Shown here in pieces: positions 17,301 through 26,685 of a DNA stretch of 64,000 bases. This stretch comes from Syntrophomonas sp. (GTDB lineage: Bacteria > Bacillota > Syntrophomonadia > Syntrophomonadales > Syntrophomonadaceae). A program made the position numbers and the translations under genes. The notes under the pieces are model-generated. The model was not told where the DNA came from, did not search any database, and saw only the letters and a program-made list of their open reading frames with translations. The stretch covers positions 36,001 to 100,000 of the forward strand of contig JAENYG010000013.1 in assembly GCA_016841875.1 (NCBI GenBank). Reading direction: 5' to 3'. The first letter of the stretch is position 1, and every line of letters begins with the position of its first letter.

Positions 17301-18251
17301 ATGGGTAAATTGATTGTTAATGGCTTAAGTGCTGGTGCGGTGAAGGTCAATTCAGAGGAAAAGAATAGGCCTCATGGCCGACAGAGATTCCAGCCCTTAA
17401 ATATTGAACGGGGGATAGAATTCCTATTAAAGCTTAGTGCTGCTACAGCTATACTGGCCATTATCTTGATAACCATCTTTATTTTTGCCCGGGGAATTCC
17501 ACTGATATTTAAAACCGGCTTGATAGACTTCATATTTAACTTGAAATGGAGCCCCACCCATGGCAGCTATGGAATAGCTGCCATGCTGGTAGGCTCGTTG
17601 GTGGTTACTCTCTCCAGTCTTATTTGGGCTGTTCCTTTGGGAATATCCGGCGCCATATTTATGGCAGAGATAGCCCCGCCACGCATAGGTAATATGCTGG
17701 GCAGGATGGTGGAACTGCTGGCAGGCATTCCATCCGTAGTTTTTGGTTTCTTTGGTTTAATAGTTATTGTACCCTTTATACGTACCCACCTGGGCGGAAA
17801 TGGGATGAGCGTTCTGGCTGGAGCTATAATACTGGGGATAATGATCCTGCCAACTATTATTAGTATATCGCGGGATTCAATACTCTCTGTTCCTGCAGAA
17901 TATAAAGAAGGGTCGCTGGCTTTGGGTGCTACTCACATGCAGAGCATTAAGGGGGTTATCCTTCCTGCCGCGCGTTCCGGGATAATCACCGCTATTATTT
18001 TGGGCATGGGCAGGGCTATAGGAGAGACCATGGCGGTAGTAATGGTAACCGGTAATTCTACTATGATACCGGGGAGTATTTTATCTCCGGTTAGGACTAT
18101 GACCAGCAACATCGTTCTGGAAATGGGGTATGCATCTGGAGATCATCAGGCAGCATTATTTGCTACCGGAGCTGTTCTATTTATCTTTATTGTAATACTA
18201 AATCTGGTGGTAAATATTTCCATAAAGGCAGGAAAAAACTATGCTAACTAA
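17301..18251 (+). CDS. pstC: Phosphate ABC transporter permease PstC
   Basis: The 316-residue inner-membrane protein carries about six membrane segments in the binding-protein-dependent permease domain, with the coupling-helix word EYKEGSLALGATHMQ. A hydrophilic N-terminal tail of about 40 residues precedes the first helix. It should pair with PstA to form the phosphate channel. Its stop overlaps the pstA start by 11 bases, so translation is probably coupled. The start follows GAGGAG. It is the first gene of a four-gene unit led by 11-nt-phased Pho-type boxes. Confidence 0.95.
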   Translation: MGKLIVNGLSAGAVKVNSEEKNRPHGRQRFQPLNIERGIEFLLKLSAATAILAIILITIFIFARGIPLIFKTGLIDFIFNLKWSPTHGSYGIAAMLVGSLVVTLSSLIWAVPLGISGAIFMAEIAPPRIGNMLGRMVELLAGIPSVVFGFFGLIVIVPFIRTHLGGNGMSVLAGAIILGIMILPTIISISRDSILSVPAEYKEGSLALGATHMQSIKGVILPAARSGIITAIILGMGRAIGETMAVVMVTGNSTMIPGSILSPVRTMTSNIVLEMGYASGDHQAALFATGAVLFIFIVILNLVVNISIKAGKNYAN

Positions 18252-19083
18252 TAACACTCGGGAGAAATTTATAAAGGCCTTTTTTTGGCTCGCCGGGCTG
18301 ATTATTGTGACGATACTCTTTATAATTATTGCCTATATCGCAATTAAGGGAGTATCTGCTATCAGTCTGGATTTCATTTTCGAAGCTCCCCGCCGAGCTG
18401 GAAAAGAAGGAGGCATATGGACAACGATAGTGAGTACCGTCTATTTGACTCTAGTATCACTGATTATAGCTGTGCCTCTGGGAGTGGGAAGCGCCATCCA
18501 TCTGGAAGAATATGCACCGCGCAGATCCTGGTTTGCCAATCTGGTTAACCTTACAGCAGAAACACTGGCAGGCATTCCATCTATTGTTTTTGGACTATTC
18601 GGATTTGTTTTCTTTGTCATCTTCCTGCAAATGGGCTGGTCTATTATCTCAGGATCACTGACTATGGCCATTATGATACTGCCCACTATAACCAGGACCG
18701 CGCAGGAAGCGATACTAGCGGTACCGGCTGAGTATAGGGAAAACAGCCTGGCTCTAGGAGCGAGTAAATGGCAGACTATCAGCCGAGTAGTGCTTCCTTC
18801 GGCCGTACCAGGCATAATAACCGGCATAATATTATCCATTGGCAGAGCAGTAGGAGAAACGGCAGCTTTGATATTGACTGCAGGCAGCTCCCTGGGTATG
18901 CCGGAGGGCTTACTGGATCCGGCGCGTACTATGTCCGTACACCTGTATATACTGGCTATGGAAGGAATTTCTATGGATCGAGCATTTGGAACTGCCTTTT
19001 TGATTATTGGGTTAATTGTCATTATCAATTACCTGGCTAACCTGAGCTTACGCAGGATGTCATATGTCAACAGGCAGATATGA
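18241..19083 (+). CDS. pstA: Phosphate ABC transporter permease PstA
   Basis: The 280-residue permease has about six membrane segments. [15 protein letters not shown] is the cytoplasmic coupling word that contacts PstB, and [13 protein letters not shown] is a typical Pst permease segment also seen in PstC. It completes the membrane channel for phosphate. It overlaps pstC by 11 bases and ends 10 bases before the preferred pstB start, so the genes form one tight operon. Confidence 0.95.
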   Translation: MLTNNTREKFIKAFFWLAGLIIVTILFIIIAYIAIKGVSAISLDFIFEAPRRAGKEGGIWTTIVSTVYLTLVSLIIAVPLGVGSAIHLEEYAPRRSWFANLVNLTAETLAGIPSIVFGLFGFVFFVIFLQMGWSIISGSLTMAIMILPTITRTAQEAILAVPAEYRENSLALGASKWQTISRVVLPSAVPGIITGIILSIGRAVGETAALILTAGSSLGMPEGLLDPARTMSVHLYILAMEGISMDRAFGTAFLIIGLIVIINYLANLSLRRMSYVNRQI

Positions 19084-19093
19084 GGTGAAAAGT

Positions 19094-19852
19094 ATGAGCC
19101 AGTTAAAACTGAAAAGTGAAAACATTAAGGTGTTTTATAAAGATTTCCAGGCCTTGTATGATGTGAATATGGACATAGAAGAAAATAGGGTGACTGCCCT
19201 TATAGGGCCATCCGGCTGCGGTAAATCAACCTTTTTGCGGACTATTAATCGCTTAAATGAATTAATCGAAGGAACCCGCACCGAAGGTCAGATATATCTG
19301 GATGAACGGCCCATTTATGAAAAAGACCGAGATGTAGTAGAATTAAGGAAAAAAGTGGGAATGGTCTTTCAGAAACCTTCCGTATTTCCCATGTCAATTT
19401 ATGAAAATGTTGCCTATGGACCAAGAATACATGGTATAAAAGACCGGAACCGATTAAGTGAGATCGTGGAGAGGAGCCTCAAAGCTGCCAACCTGTGGAA
19501 TGAGATAAGTGATAGATTGAATTCACCTGCCGCCAGACTGTCTGGGGGGCAGCAGCAAAGACTGGTTATTGCCAGGGTGCTGGCAGTAGAACCAGAAGTG
19601 ATATTGATGGATGAACCGGCCTCGGCCTTGGATCCTATATCTACCTCCCGGCTGGAGGATTTAATTGCGGAATTAAAAAAGAATTATACCATAGTGATAG
19701 TCACCCACAATATGCAGCAGGCGGCCAGGATATCTGATTATACCGGGTTTTTCTTAAACGGACAGCTGGTTGAATTTAGCTGTACCGATGAACTCTTTGT
19801 GAATCCTCGGGATAAACGTACTGAGGATTATATTACTGGAAGGTTTGGTTAA
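19094..19852 (+). CDS. pstB: Phosphate ABC transporter ATPase PstB
   Basis: The 252-residue ATPase has Walker A GPSGCGKS, signature LSGGQQQR, Walker [14 protein letters not shown] and switch histidine in THNMQQ, matching PstB in length and in its [10 protein letters not shown] segment. It powers phosphate import through PstCA. I chose the ATG at 19094, which follows GAGGTGA and leaves a short gap after pstA; an upstream in-frame ATG at 19064 would overlap the pstA end and lacks a clear site. Confidence 0.95.
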   Translation: MSQLKLKSENIKVFYKDFQALYDVNMDIEENRVTALIGPSGCGKSTFLRTINRLNELIEGTRTEGQIYLDERPIYEKDRDVVELRKKVGMVFQKPSVFPMSIYENVAYGPRIHGIKDRNRLSEIVERSLKAANLWNEISDRLNSPAARLSGGQQQRLVIARVLAVEPEVILMDEPASALDPISTSRLEDLIAELKKNYTIVIVTHNMQQAARISDYTGFFLNGQLVEFSCTDELFVNPRDKRTEDYITGRFG

Positions 19853-19869
19853 TAAAGGGGGGGGAATAT

Positions 19870-20538
19870 ATGGTTAATGAATCACTGGAGCATGAAGTAC
19901 AGCAGCTGAAGGAAGACTTGTTGAAAATGGGGAGATTGCTGGAAGAACAGATTGCCAGGGCAGTAAAAGCGCTGGTAGATAAGGACATTGACATGGCCCG
20001 GGAAGTGATAAAAAAAGATGATATAATTGATCAGATGGAACTGGACATAGAGAAAAATTGTCTGAGACTTATTGCTCTTAAACAGCCTATGGCTAGAGAC
20101 CTGCGGTTTATAGCTACCGCCTTGCGAATAATCGTTGATATTGAAAGAATGGCAGATCATGCTGAAGATATTAGTGAGGTTTGTATAGATCTATATCCCC
20201 AGAAATATATTAAGCCACTCATAGATATTCCGCGCATGGCTCATATCGTCAGTATGATGGTGGAAAAAGCACTGCAGGCATTGATTAATGAAGATATTGA
20301 TATGGCCATGTCTATTATACCTATGGAACAGGAAATAGATGCTTTATATCAGCAGATCTTCCGGGAATTACTATCCTACATGATGCAGGATCCTGCAACG
20401 ATTCCCCAGGCGGCTTCACTTTTACTGGTAGCCGGCCATTTAGAACGTATTGGTGACCACGCCACTAATATCGCGGAAATGGTTATTTATGTGGTGGATG
20501 GAAGGCGTATAGATCTGAATGTAATGGCCAGACAATAG
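19870..20538 (+). CDS. phoU: Phosphate transport regulator PhoU
   Basis: The 222-residue protein consists of two tandem PhoU helical bundles, each with the metal-binding E/DxxxD pattern, seen in DIERMADHAEDI and HLERIGDHATNI. PhoU connects the Pst transporter to the PhoR kinase and keeps the regulon off when phosphate is plentiful (family knowledge). It is the last gene of the pst unit, 17 bases after pstB, behind a long G-rich ribosome-binding site, and a terminator follows. Confidence 0.95.
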   Translation: MVNESLEHEVQQLKEDLLKMGRLLEEQIARAVKALVDKDIDMAREVIKKDDIIDQMELDIEKNCLRLIALKQPMARDLRFIATALRIIVDIERMADHAEDISEVCIDLYPQKYIKPLIDIPRMAHIVSMMVEKALQALINEDIDMAMSIIPMEQEIDALYQQIFRELLSYMMQDPATIPQAASLLLVAGHLERIGDHATNIAEMVIYVVDGRRIDLNVMARQ

Positions 20539-20560
20539 CTTAGTAATGGATATCCAGCAG

Positions 20561-20590
20561 CAGGCTCTAATAAGAGCCTGTTATTTTTTT
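20561..20590 (+). terminator. Rho-independent terminator after phoU
   Basis: CAGGCTCT pairs with AGAGCCTG around a four-base loop, followed by TTATTTTTTT. This is a textbook terminator for the pst operon. Confidence 0.9.
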
Positions 20591-20693
20591 ACTTAATATA
20601 AATAAGGAGCATAGCGTGTATATCCTTCTGGGCAGGAAAAACAGTATAATAATAGAAGTATTTCATAATGTTCATGCAAAGGAGGCATGCTAT

Positions 20694-20972
20694 GTGCAGG
20701 ATAGAAAAGACCAGATAAACAGGGTAACAGTAGAGATTTTCAACGAAGAATATGTTGTAAAAGGGGAGGAGAATTCTGAGTATATTCAGATGCTGGCTGC
20801 ATATGTGGATAGAAGAATGAAAATGATACAGCAGCGTAACGCTAATCTTTCCAACCATCGAGTAGCTATATTAACTGCACTCAACCTGGCAGACGAACTT
20901 AACAAGCTGCAGGAAGATTATGATCAGCTAATAAGAACCATGGAAGACGAGAAGAAAAACAGGATGGGTTAA
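20694..20972 (+). CDS. zapA: Cell division protein ZapA
   Basis: The 92-residue protein has the ZapA layout: an N-terminal beta strand NRVTVEIFNEEYVVKG, then helices with YIQMLAAYVDRRM and a C-terminal coiled coil with VAILTALNLADEL. ZapA crosslinks FtsZ filaments at midcell. I chose the GTG at 20694 because AAAGGAGG precedes it by eight bases; the open frame upstream to 20616 looks non-coding. polX starts one base after its stop, so the two genes are coupled. Confidence 0.85.
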   Translation: MQDRKDQINRVTVEIFNEEYVVKGEENSEYIQMLAAYVDRRMKMIQQRNANLSNHRVAILTALNLADELNKLQEDYDQLIRTMEDEKKNRMG

Positions 20973-20973
20973 G

Positions 20974-22650
20974 ATGACAAATCGTGAAGTGGCATGGATA
21001 CTGGAATCTATAGCAGACATGCTGGAATTGAAAAATGATAACCCTTTTCGTGTAAAAGCTTACCGCAAAGCCGCTCATTCTGTATATCATCTGGATGAGG
21101 ATTTGAGAGACTTATATCTCAGGAATGCAGTTAAAGAAGTTAAAGGAATCGGAAGTACTATTCAAGACCAAATTGAGGAACTGATTGAAACAGAAGGCTG
21201 CAGCTATTACGAGCAACTGAGCAAGGAAGTACCCCAGGGGCTGCTGGATATGCTAGCTATACCAGGGTTAGGACATAAAACAATAAGGGTGATATATGAA
21301 AAATTGGGCATTGATAATCTGGATGCCCTGGCTGCAGCTGCTCAAGCAAAACAAATACGTACCCTGCCTGGAATGGGTGCCAAGACTGAATATAATATTT
21401 TAACAGGGATTGATTTATTTCATAAAAGTATGGAAAAAATTACCCTCGGCCTGGCGGTTCCTATGGCAGAGGAGTTTTCCAAGCATATAATGCAGGGCCC
21501 CGGAGTCTTTGAGGCTAGGCCGGTAGGAAGTGTCCGACGAGGCAAGCCGCTGGTGGGTGATATCGATATATTGGTGTCAGCTGAAGATGTTAGCAGGGTA
21601 CACGCGCAGGTGGCTTCTTATCGCAAAACTCGGGAAATTACCTGGGCACAGAAGGATTTCATTCAGGGTGTACTTGATCATAATATGAAATTCGAAGTTA
21701 TTATAGTGGAGCCCGAGGACTATTATCATAGTCTGGTCTGGACTACCGGTTCCAAAGAATACCGGGAGATAATTTTTAAGGGGATAGACCGGGCGGTTTT
21801 CAAGGGAATTGAATCGGAAGAAGATGTTTTCAGGCAGCTGGGTATCCAGTATACCCCTCCGGAAATGAGAGAAAACCGGGGAGAAATAGAGAAGTCCAGA
21901 AACTATGAACTGCCAGAACTGGTTAAACTGTCTGACCTACAGGGCGATCTGCATATTCATACGGATTGGAGTGATGGGGCCCACAGCCTGGAAGAAATCG
22001 CCGGTAGGGCTGCAGCTATGGGGCATTCTTATATAGCCATCACAGATCATTCCAAATCTCTCAAGATCAGTGGAGGGCTTTCAGAAGAAAGGCTGATAGA
22101 ACAGGCCAGGGCTATAGATTTATTGAATGCGGAAATGCGAGAACTAAAAATCTTAAAAGGTACGGAAGTGGATATACTAAAAGATGGTACCCTGGATTTT
22201 GATAATGAAATATTATCAGGACTGGATGTTGTGATTGCCTCTATACATAGTCACTTTACTTTGGATGGGGAGGCGCAGACCCAACGGATAATAAAAGCGA
22301 TCCAAAATCCAAACGTTGATATTATAGGGCATCTTACGGGCAGGCTTCTCAATCGCAGGCCTCCCTATGAAATAGATATTGATAAAATACTAAATGCAGC
22401 TGCAGAGCACGGTACCATTTTGGAGATTAATGCTCACCCTGACCGGCTGGATATCAATGAAGATATCGCCAGAAAAGCAGCGAGTATGGGCATTAAGATT
22501 GCGATCAATAGTGATGCTCATGACAAGAGAGATTTACAGCTGTTGAATTTCGGCATTCTTTGTGCTCGGCGTGCCTGGCTGAGGAAAAATGATGTTATAA
22601 ATACCTGGACAACAGATAAAGTGATCAACTATTTGGAAGCTAGGCTTTAA
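20974..22650 (+). CDS. polX: DNA polymerase/3'-5' exonuclease PolX
   Basis: The 558-residue protein joins an N-terminal helix-hairpin-helix polymerase beta-like region, a nucleotidyltransferase core with GSVRRGKPLVGDIDIL carrying the metal-binding aspartates, and a C-terminal PHP domain beginning GDLHIHTDWSDG with further metal ligands at DHSKS, HSH and NAHPDR. Bacterial PolX acts in base-excision repair gap filling, and its PHP domain supplies exonuclease or AP-endonuclease activity (family knowledge). It follows zapA after one base. In many Firmicutes zapA and polX also lie together ahead of mutS2; here mutS2 is about 14 kb further on. Confidence 0.9.
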   Translation: MTNREVAWILESIADMLELKNDNPFRVKAYRKAAHSVYHLDEDLRDLYLRNAVKEVKGIGSTIQDQIEELIETEGCSYYEQLSKEVPQGLLDMLAIPGLGHKTIRVIYEKLGIDNLDALAAAAQAKQIRTLPGMGAKTEYNILTGIDLFHKSMEKITLGLAVPMAEEFSKHIMQGPGVFEARPVGSVRRGKPLVGDIDILVSAEDVSRVHAQVASYRKTREITWAQKDFIQGVLDHNMKFEVIIVEPEDYYHSLVWTTGSKEYREIIFKGIDRAVFKGIESEEDVFRQLGIQYTPPEMRENRGEIEKSRNYELPELVKLSDLQGDLHIHTDWSDGAHSLEEIAGRAAAMGHSYIAITDHSKSLKISGGLSEERLIEQARAIDLLNAEMRELKILKGTEVDILKDGTLDFDNEILSGLDVVIASIHSHFTLDGEAQTQRIIKAIQNPNVDIIGHLTGRLLNRRPPYEIDIDKILNAAAEHGTILEINAHPDRLDINEDIARKAASMGIKIAINSDAHDKRDLQLLNFGILCARRAWLRKNDVINTWTTDKVINYLEARL

Positions 22651-22706
22651 CATGTTGTCATATCCGGATAAAATACCAGCTCGGTGGATCTGCCATCCCG
22701 AATCTG

Positions 22707-22740
22707 AACCCGGCTAGGTAGGGCTGGGTTTGGTTTTTTA
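22707..22740 (+). terminator. Terminator after polX
   Basis: AACCCGGC pairs with GCTGGGTT across a short loop and is followed by TGGTTTTTT. It likely ends the zapA-polX unit. Between here and 22941 I see only a GTCACTC/GAGTGAC inverted pair (about 22845-22898) and no supported gene. Confidence 0.65.
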
Positions 22741-22941
22741 CCCCCTGTTAAAGAATATGATATCTGACCTATTTATCACCTGCTCTATGATTTCTCTATC
22801 AGTCCCTGATTTATTAATATAAAGCTCCTCATGGTGAACCGTCACTCTACTTGGCCCACAGGTAGTGTGGTGATTGGTTTATGTCAGTGGAGTGACCATC
22901 CGGGATCATAAAAAAGCTCACAAATACCTCAAGATAGATTT

Positions 22942-23400
22942 TCATGAAGTTCCGACTGGAAACACCGAATTCATTGAAAACTCAATTGGGGAATTATTGT
23001 TTGGATAAGGAACTGAAAATCCATCAGACAGTATCATAAAAACCGCCACGGATAATAATATTATCAAAATTACAATGGGAGCAGACCACCCATTATTCTT
23101 ATTTTCAGAAGAATATATTAGGGGACCCTGATATTTATCTGTTGGTTCGCTATATTTCTGATTATTGGTACTTGTGGCAGGGGTACTCTTTAAAGCCATG
23201 ATGAGGGCAATAATCCAACCTAAGAAAAACCATCCCAATACCAGGTTTACAATGAGGACCGGAAGTATATTATTATTATTCTTCTTGACAGCAATCAGTG
23301 TGGGCAGCATAAAGAAAGACATACCTATAAGACATGCAAAAAAAACAACTATTAATTCCCAGGGACCGATATTATTTATAACCGAAAATGTATTAAGCAA
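22942..23400 (-). CDS. Superinfection-immunity-like small membrane protein
   Basis: The 152-residue protein has an N-terminal pair of membrane helices that match the Imm_superinfect pattern: a first helix ending FMLPTLIAVKK, a short loop with NNILPVLIVN, and LGWFFLGWIIALIMAL. A polar linker with Tyr, Ser and Asn follows, then a third helix near residues 108-128. Family members are named after phage T4 Imm but are widespread in bacteria and their host role is unknown. I prefer the TTG at 23400, nine bases after GGAGG, over the TTG at 23409 that abuts it. It is transcribed opposite to both neighbours. Confidence 0.65.
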   Translation of the reverse strand: MLNTFSVINNIGPWELIVVFFACLIGMSFFMLPTLIAVKKNNNNILPVLIVNLVLGWFFLGWIIALIMALKSTPATSTNNQKYSEPTDKYQGPLIYSSENKNNGWSAPIVILIILLSVAVFMILSDGFSVPYPNNNSPIEFSMNSVFPVGTS

Positions 23401-23705
23401 TAAGTTCAACCTCCAATATATTGTATTTACTTTTCTCTAACTGCACATTATAAACCTGGTCAGGATATTTCAAGTATTATTCATTATTCATGATACCACA
23501 GGTTCTGAGTAAAACAGGGGGGCAAATGGAGGGGAATCTTGCCAGAAAATAGAAATGTAAAACATATTGACTCAAAAATAAAGCAGACAAATAGAAATCG
23601 TATGGCTGCTGATTGAATTTGGTAGTCGGCAAGAGCTTTTAGCTAAATAAAAAGTTGATTCCAGTTATGAATAAGTGTTTTAAATTAAGGAGGGATAAGC
23701 GCTTT

Positions 23706-25382
23706 ATGAACAGCTATAATTTAACTGGCTTGAGTCGGTTTTTCAGAGTAATAGGATTGTTTGTTCATATTTCTATAGCCTTTTATACCCTCAGATTCAA
23801 AAAATACCTGCACCGCCGGGAATGGCTCCAGATCAAGCGGGAGGAACTATACGTGACACAGGCCCGGCTTTTCAAGGAAACAGCTGTGAGTTTGGGAGGC
23901 TTATTAATCAAACTGGGGCAGTTTATAAGCACCAGGGTGGATATACTTCCCAAGGCGACCATTCAAGAACTTTCGGGTTTGCAGGACGAAGTTAGGCCGG
24001 TTGATTTTGAAGACATAAAAAAACAGGTCTGCTCTGAATTTGGACTATCCCTGGAAGAAATCTATTCGCATGTTGAGCCCAAACCAGTAGCGGCTGCATC
24101 TCTGGGACAGGTTCATTATGGTGTTTTGTCGAACGGACGGGAAGTTGCTATCAAGGTGATGCGGCCGGGAATAGAAGAACTGATTAGAATAGATCTCAAT
24201 GCTATTAAGCAAGTAATAAGATTGGTGAAGGTTTTTACCGATTGGGAGCGATTTGTAAATCTGGATGCAATTTACCTGGAGTTTGAGGAAACATTGTGGG
24301 GCGAACTTGATTACCTGAAAGAAGGCAGCAATGCTGAGGTTATATCTGCTAACAGCAATGATGATAAAGAACTTCTGATACCGGAAATAATTTGGGAATA
24401 TACCCGGACCAGAGTTCTCACCATGGAGTATATGCGGGGAATCAAGATTACTAATTATAATCAAATAGAAGAGGCGGGAGTAAACCGTAAGCAGGTAGCA
24501 GCCCACCTGTTAAATATCTATATCCGGCAGATTCTGGTGGATGGATTTTATCATGCCGACCCTCATCCCGGCAACCTGTTTGTTACTGAGGGTGGGAAGG
24601 TTATCATGGTGGACTTTGGTATGGTAGGTTCTATTTCCATGGAATTGCGCAGTAATCTGGTGGATATGGTCAAAGCTATCGTGAGGCGGGATTATGATAC
24701 GGTAGTTGATTACTTAATTAAACTGGGATTTGTGCATTATCGAGCAGATAAAAATACTATAACTCGTGCGGTAGCATTATTTCTAGAACATATTTTAGGC
24801 GATGCCCAGGAAATATCCAGTGCTGATCTGCATAATTTTCTCCAGGACCTAGAACAGCTTCTCTATGAGCAGCCATTTCAGGTGCCGGCCAGGTTTACTT
24901 TCCTGGGGCGTGCGCTGGGAACCCTGTATGGTATTTGTGTAGGACTTGATCCAGATATTAATTTTCTGGCGGTGTCCAAACCATATGTGGATGACCTTCT
25001 GGGTGATGGGGGAGGCCTATTCCAGGTAGTCAAGGAGAAAGCAGAAGCATGGGGATCTGCAATTATTGAACTGCCTCCACTTTTTGAAAGAGTATTGCAG
25101 AAAACAGAAAGAGGAGATATCACGCTTAGAATACCCCTGCATGAACTACACGAGAGTATAGCTGATAACACACGCAGCATCAGGTCGGTAACCTGGGCGG
25201 TAGCCTTTGGCTTCACCCTGCTTACCGCAGCGTATTTACTTGTCAATGACATTACAGAAGAAGCCTATTGGGGATTCGGATCAGCAGGTGTATTTCTGAT
25301 CCTGCTATTAGTAAACACCAGGTCCCGCAGAGGAAGCAGGAGAGCCCCACACCCACCGGTAATGGTAAAAAGGGAAAAATGA
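23706..25382 (+). CDS. ABC1/UbiB-family atypical protein kinase
   Basis: The 558-residue protein belongs to the UbiB/AarF/ADCK family. The KxGQ word occurs in LIKLGQFIS, the Ala-rich loop in AAASLGQVH replaces a glycine loop, and the kinase core has DGFYHADPHPGNLF and MVDFGMVG. Two hydrophobic segments near the C-terminus anchor it to the membrane. In aerobes UbiB supports ubiquinone synthesis; in this anaerobe the substrate is unknown. The ATG at 23706 follows AAGGAGG; an upstream TTG in frame at 23655 has no such site. A REP-like palindrome follows ten bases after the stop. Confidence 0.85.
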   Translation: MNSYNLTGLSRFFRVIGLFVHISIAFYTLRFKKYLHRREWLQIKREELYVTQARLFKETAVSLGGLLIKLGQFISTRVDILPKATIQELSGLQDEVRPVDFEDIKKQVCSEFGLSLEEIYSHVEPKPVAAASLGQVHYGVLSNGREVAIKVMRPGIEELIRIDLNAIKQVIRLVKVFTDWERFVNLDAIYLEFEETLWGELDYLKEGSNAEVISANSNDDKELLIPEIIWEYTRTRVLTMEYMRGIKITNYNQIEEAGVNRKQVAAHLLNIYIRQILVDGFYHADPHPGNLFVTEGGKVIMVDFGMVGSISMELRSNLVDMVKAIVRRDYDTVVDYLIKLGFVHYRADKNTITRAVALFLEHILGDAQEISSADLHNFLQDLEQLLYEQPFQVPARFTFLGRALGTLYGICVGLDPDINFLAVSKPYVDDLLGDGGGLFQVVKEKAEAWGSAIIELPPLFERVLQKTERGDITLRIPLHELHESIADNTRSIRSVTWAVAFGFTLLTAAYLLVNDITEEAYWGFGSAGVFLILLLVNTRSRRGSRRAPHPPVMVKREK

Positions 25383-25391
25383 AAATTAGAA

Positions 25392-25477
25392 GGTGTCAAG
25401 GGGACGGTTCTCATGACACCTTTTCTCTATTAGAATAGCAATCAACCGGGGGTCACTTCAAACCGTCCCCTTGACAC
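25392..25477. repeat. REP-like palindrome between convergent genes
   Basis: A 17-bp arm GTGTCAAGGGGACGGTT at 25393-25409 is exactly complementary to 25461-25477. The left part also folds alone, GGTGTCA facing TGACACC (25392-25420). It lies between the ends of the UbiB gene and the diguanylate cyclase gene and is kin to the palindrome after phoR. Family knowledge links such repeats to REP-associated transposases. Confidence 0.85.
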
Positions 25478-25497
25478 ATATTAAGTATAGTCCTGAG

Positions 25498-26685
25498 TTA
25501 AATGGCTACTTGATTACGACCCATTTTCTTGGCCTTATAAAGGGCATTATCGGCTTCAGTGAAGAAATCTGACAGGGAGTCCTGATCAGAGGGGCAACTG
25601 CTGCTGACCCCAAGGCTGATGGTTATCGGTTGGTTTATCTGCGTAACGTTGGTTTGGTTCAATTCTTGTACTGCATGAAGCATCTTATCAGCTATGGTTT
25701 GAGCTGATTTCATATCTGTCTCAGGCATCACTACTGCATATTCATCTCCTCCCAGGCGGGCTACGAGAGATTTAGGGATATTAAGTGCGGCTGATAAACA
25801 CATACTAACCTGCCTAAGATATTTGTCCCCCACCTGATGGCCAAAAGTATCATTTAATTCCTTAAAATTATCAATATCAGCCAGTATTAGAGATATCGGG
25901 CTGCCCTGCTCTTTTGCTCGGCTCCATTCATCATGAAGATATTCTTCAAAATATCTCCGATTAGCAAGATCTGTAAGAGCATCATGATAGGAGAGCTGTT
26001 CCAGGTAACTATTAGATTTTGCCAGCTGAGCTGTTTGTTGTTCAATTAACCGCTGGCTCTGGTACTCTTGTATTCGGTTAGCGTAGAGAACCTGAGCGGC
26101 CATCCAGGCCAGTGAGGTCATAAGGAGTGCGTTTATCATATTATAAACGAATATCCCTTTATCTGCCTGAACCAGCCAGGTCCCAATTCCCATCGTAAGC
26201 AGAGCCAATCCAAAAAACAGATTAGACTGCCGGCGGTTCAGATATATAAAAGAGCTTAAGAAAAATATTGCCATTAAGTACGGACTGATATCATCTCTTA
26301 TTGTCTGAACAAGACCGGTAAAAGCTGACATAAACACAAGAGTGATGATCATATAAGATTCCATATAATAAGTATGCTTCTTAGAGATAAGCCCTGGATG
26401 TTCAGGAGTTTTTACTATGCCCACATATACAACTGAAACGAGAATAAACAGCAGGCGCATGGAAATAAACCAGGGTCTTAAAAGTAGATAATTTTCCTTA
26501 TTTACTGCTCCAATTGCAGCCATATCAAAGAAAACCATGCCGCTCATAATAAATATTAGTAGAAATGCTATGGCTCTAATGCGCTGCATGTTAATAAAAG
26601 TGAGCCTGGCGGAAGAGCTAGAATCGTTAAGCTTGCAGGCGGCCTGAAACCAGTTTGTATAATAGTTCTTCATTCTATTTATCAT
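25498..26685 (-). CDS. Membrane diguanylate cyclase (GGDEF)
   Basis: The 395-residue protein has about six hydrophobic segments in its first 190 residues, a short coiled linker, and a C-terminal GGDEF domain with NLADIDNFKELND-type metal-binding words and the active-site word LGGDEYAVV. It should make c-di-GMP from two GTP. The RxxD inhibitory site normally just before GGDEF is absent (the slot reads IPKS), so product inhibition at that site is not expected. I chose the ATG at 26685 behind CAGGAG; an open frame reaches further to a TTG at 26748. It is divergent from the hydrogenase-kinase gene, which is followed by an HD-GYP gene, suggesting one c-di-GMP module. Confidence 0.85.
   Translation of the reverse strand: MINRMKNYYTNWFQAACKLNDSSSSARLTFINMQRIRAIAFLLIFIMSGMVFFDMAAIGAVNKENYLLLRPWFISMRLLFILVSVVYVGIVKTPEHPGLISKKHTYYMESYMIITLVFMSAFTGLVQTIRDDISPYLMAIFFLSSFIYLNRRQSNLFFGLALLTMGIGTWLVQADKGIFVYNMINALLMTSLAWMAAQVLYANRIQEYQSQRLIEQQTAQLAKSNSYLEQLSYHDALTDLANRRYFEEYLHDEWSRAKEQGSPISLILADIDNFKELNDTFGHQVGDKYLRQVSMCLSAALNIPKSLVARLGGDEYAVVMPETDMKSAQTIADKMLHAVQELNQTNVTQINQPITISLGVSSSCPSDQDSLSDFFTEADNALYKAKKMGRNQVAI

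Noticed and set aside
22868..23007. Plus-strand frame of about 44 codons ahead of the immunity-like gene end
   Set aside because: It overlaps the 3' end of the better supported minus-strand gene at 22942 and has no ribosome-binding site.
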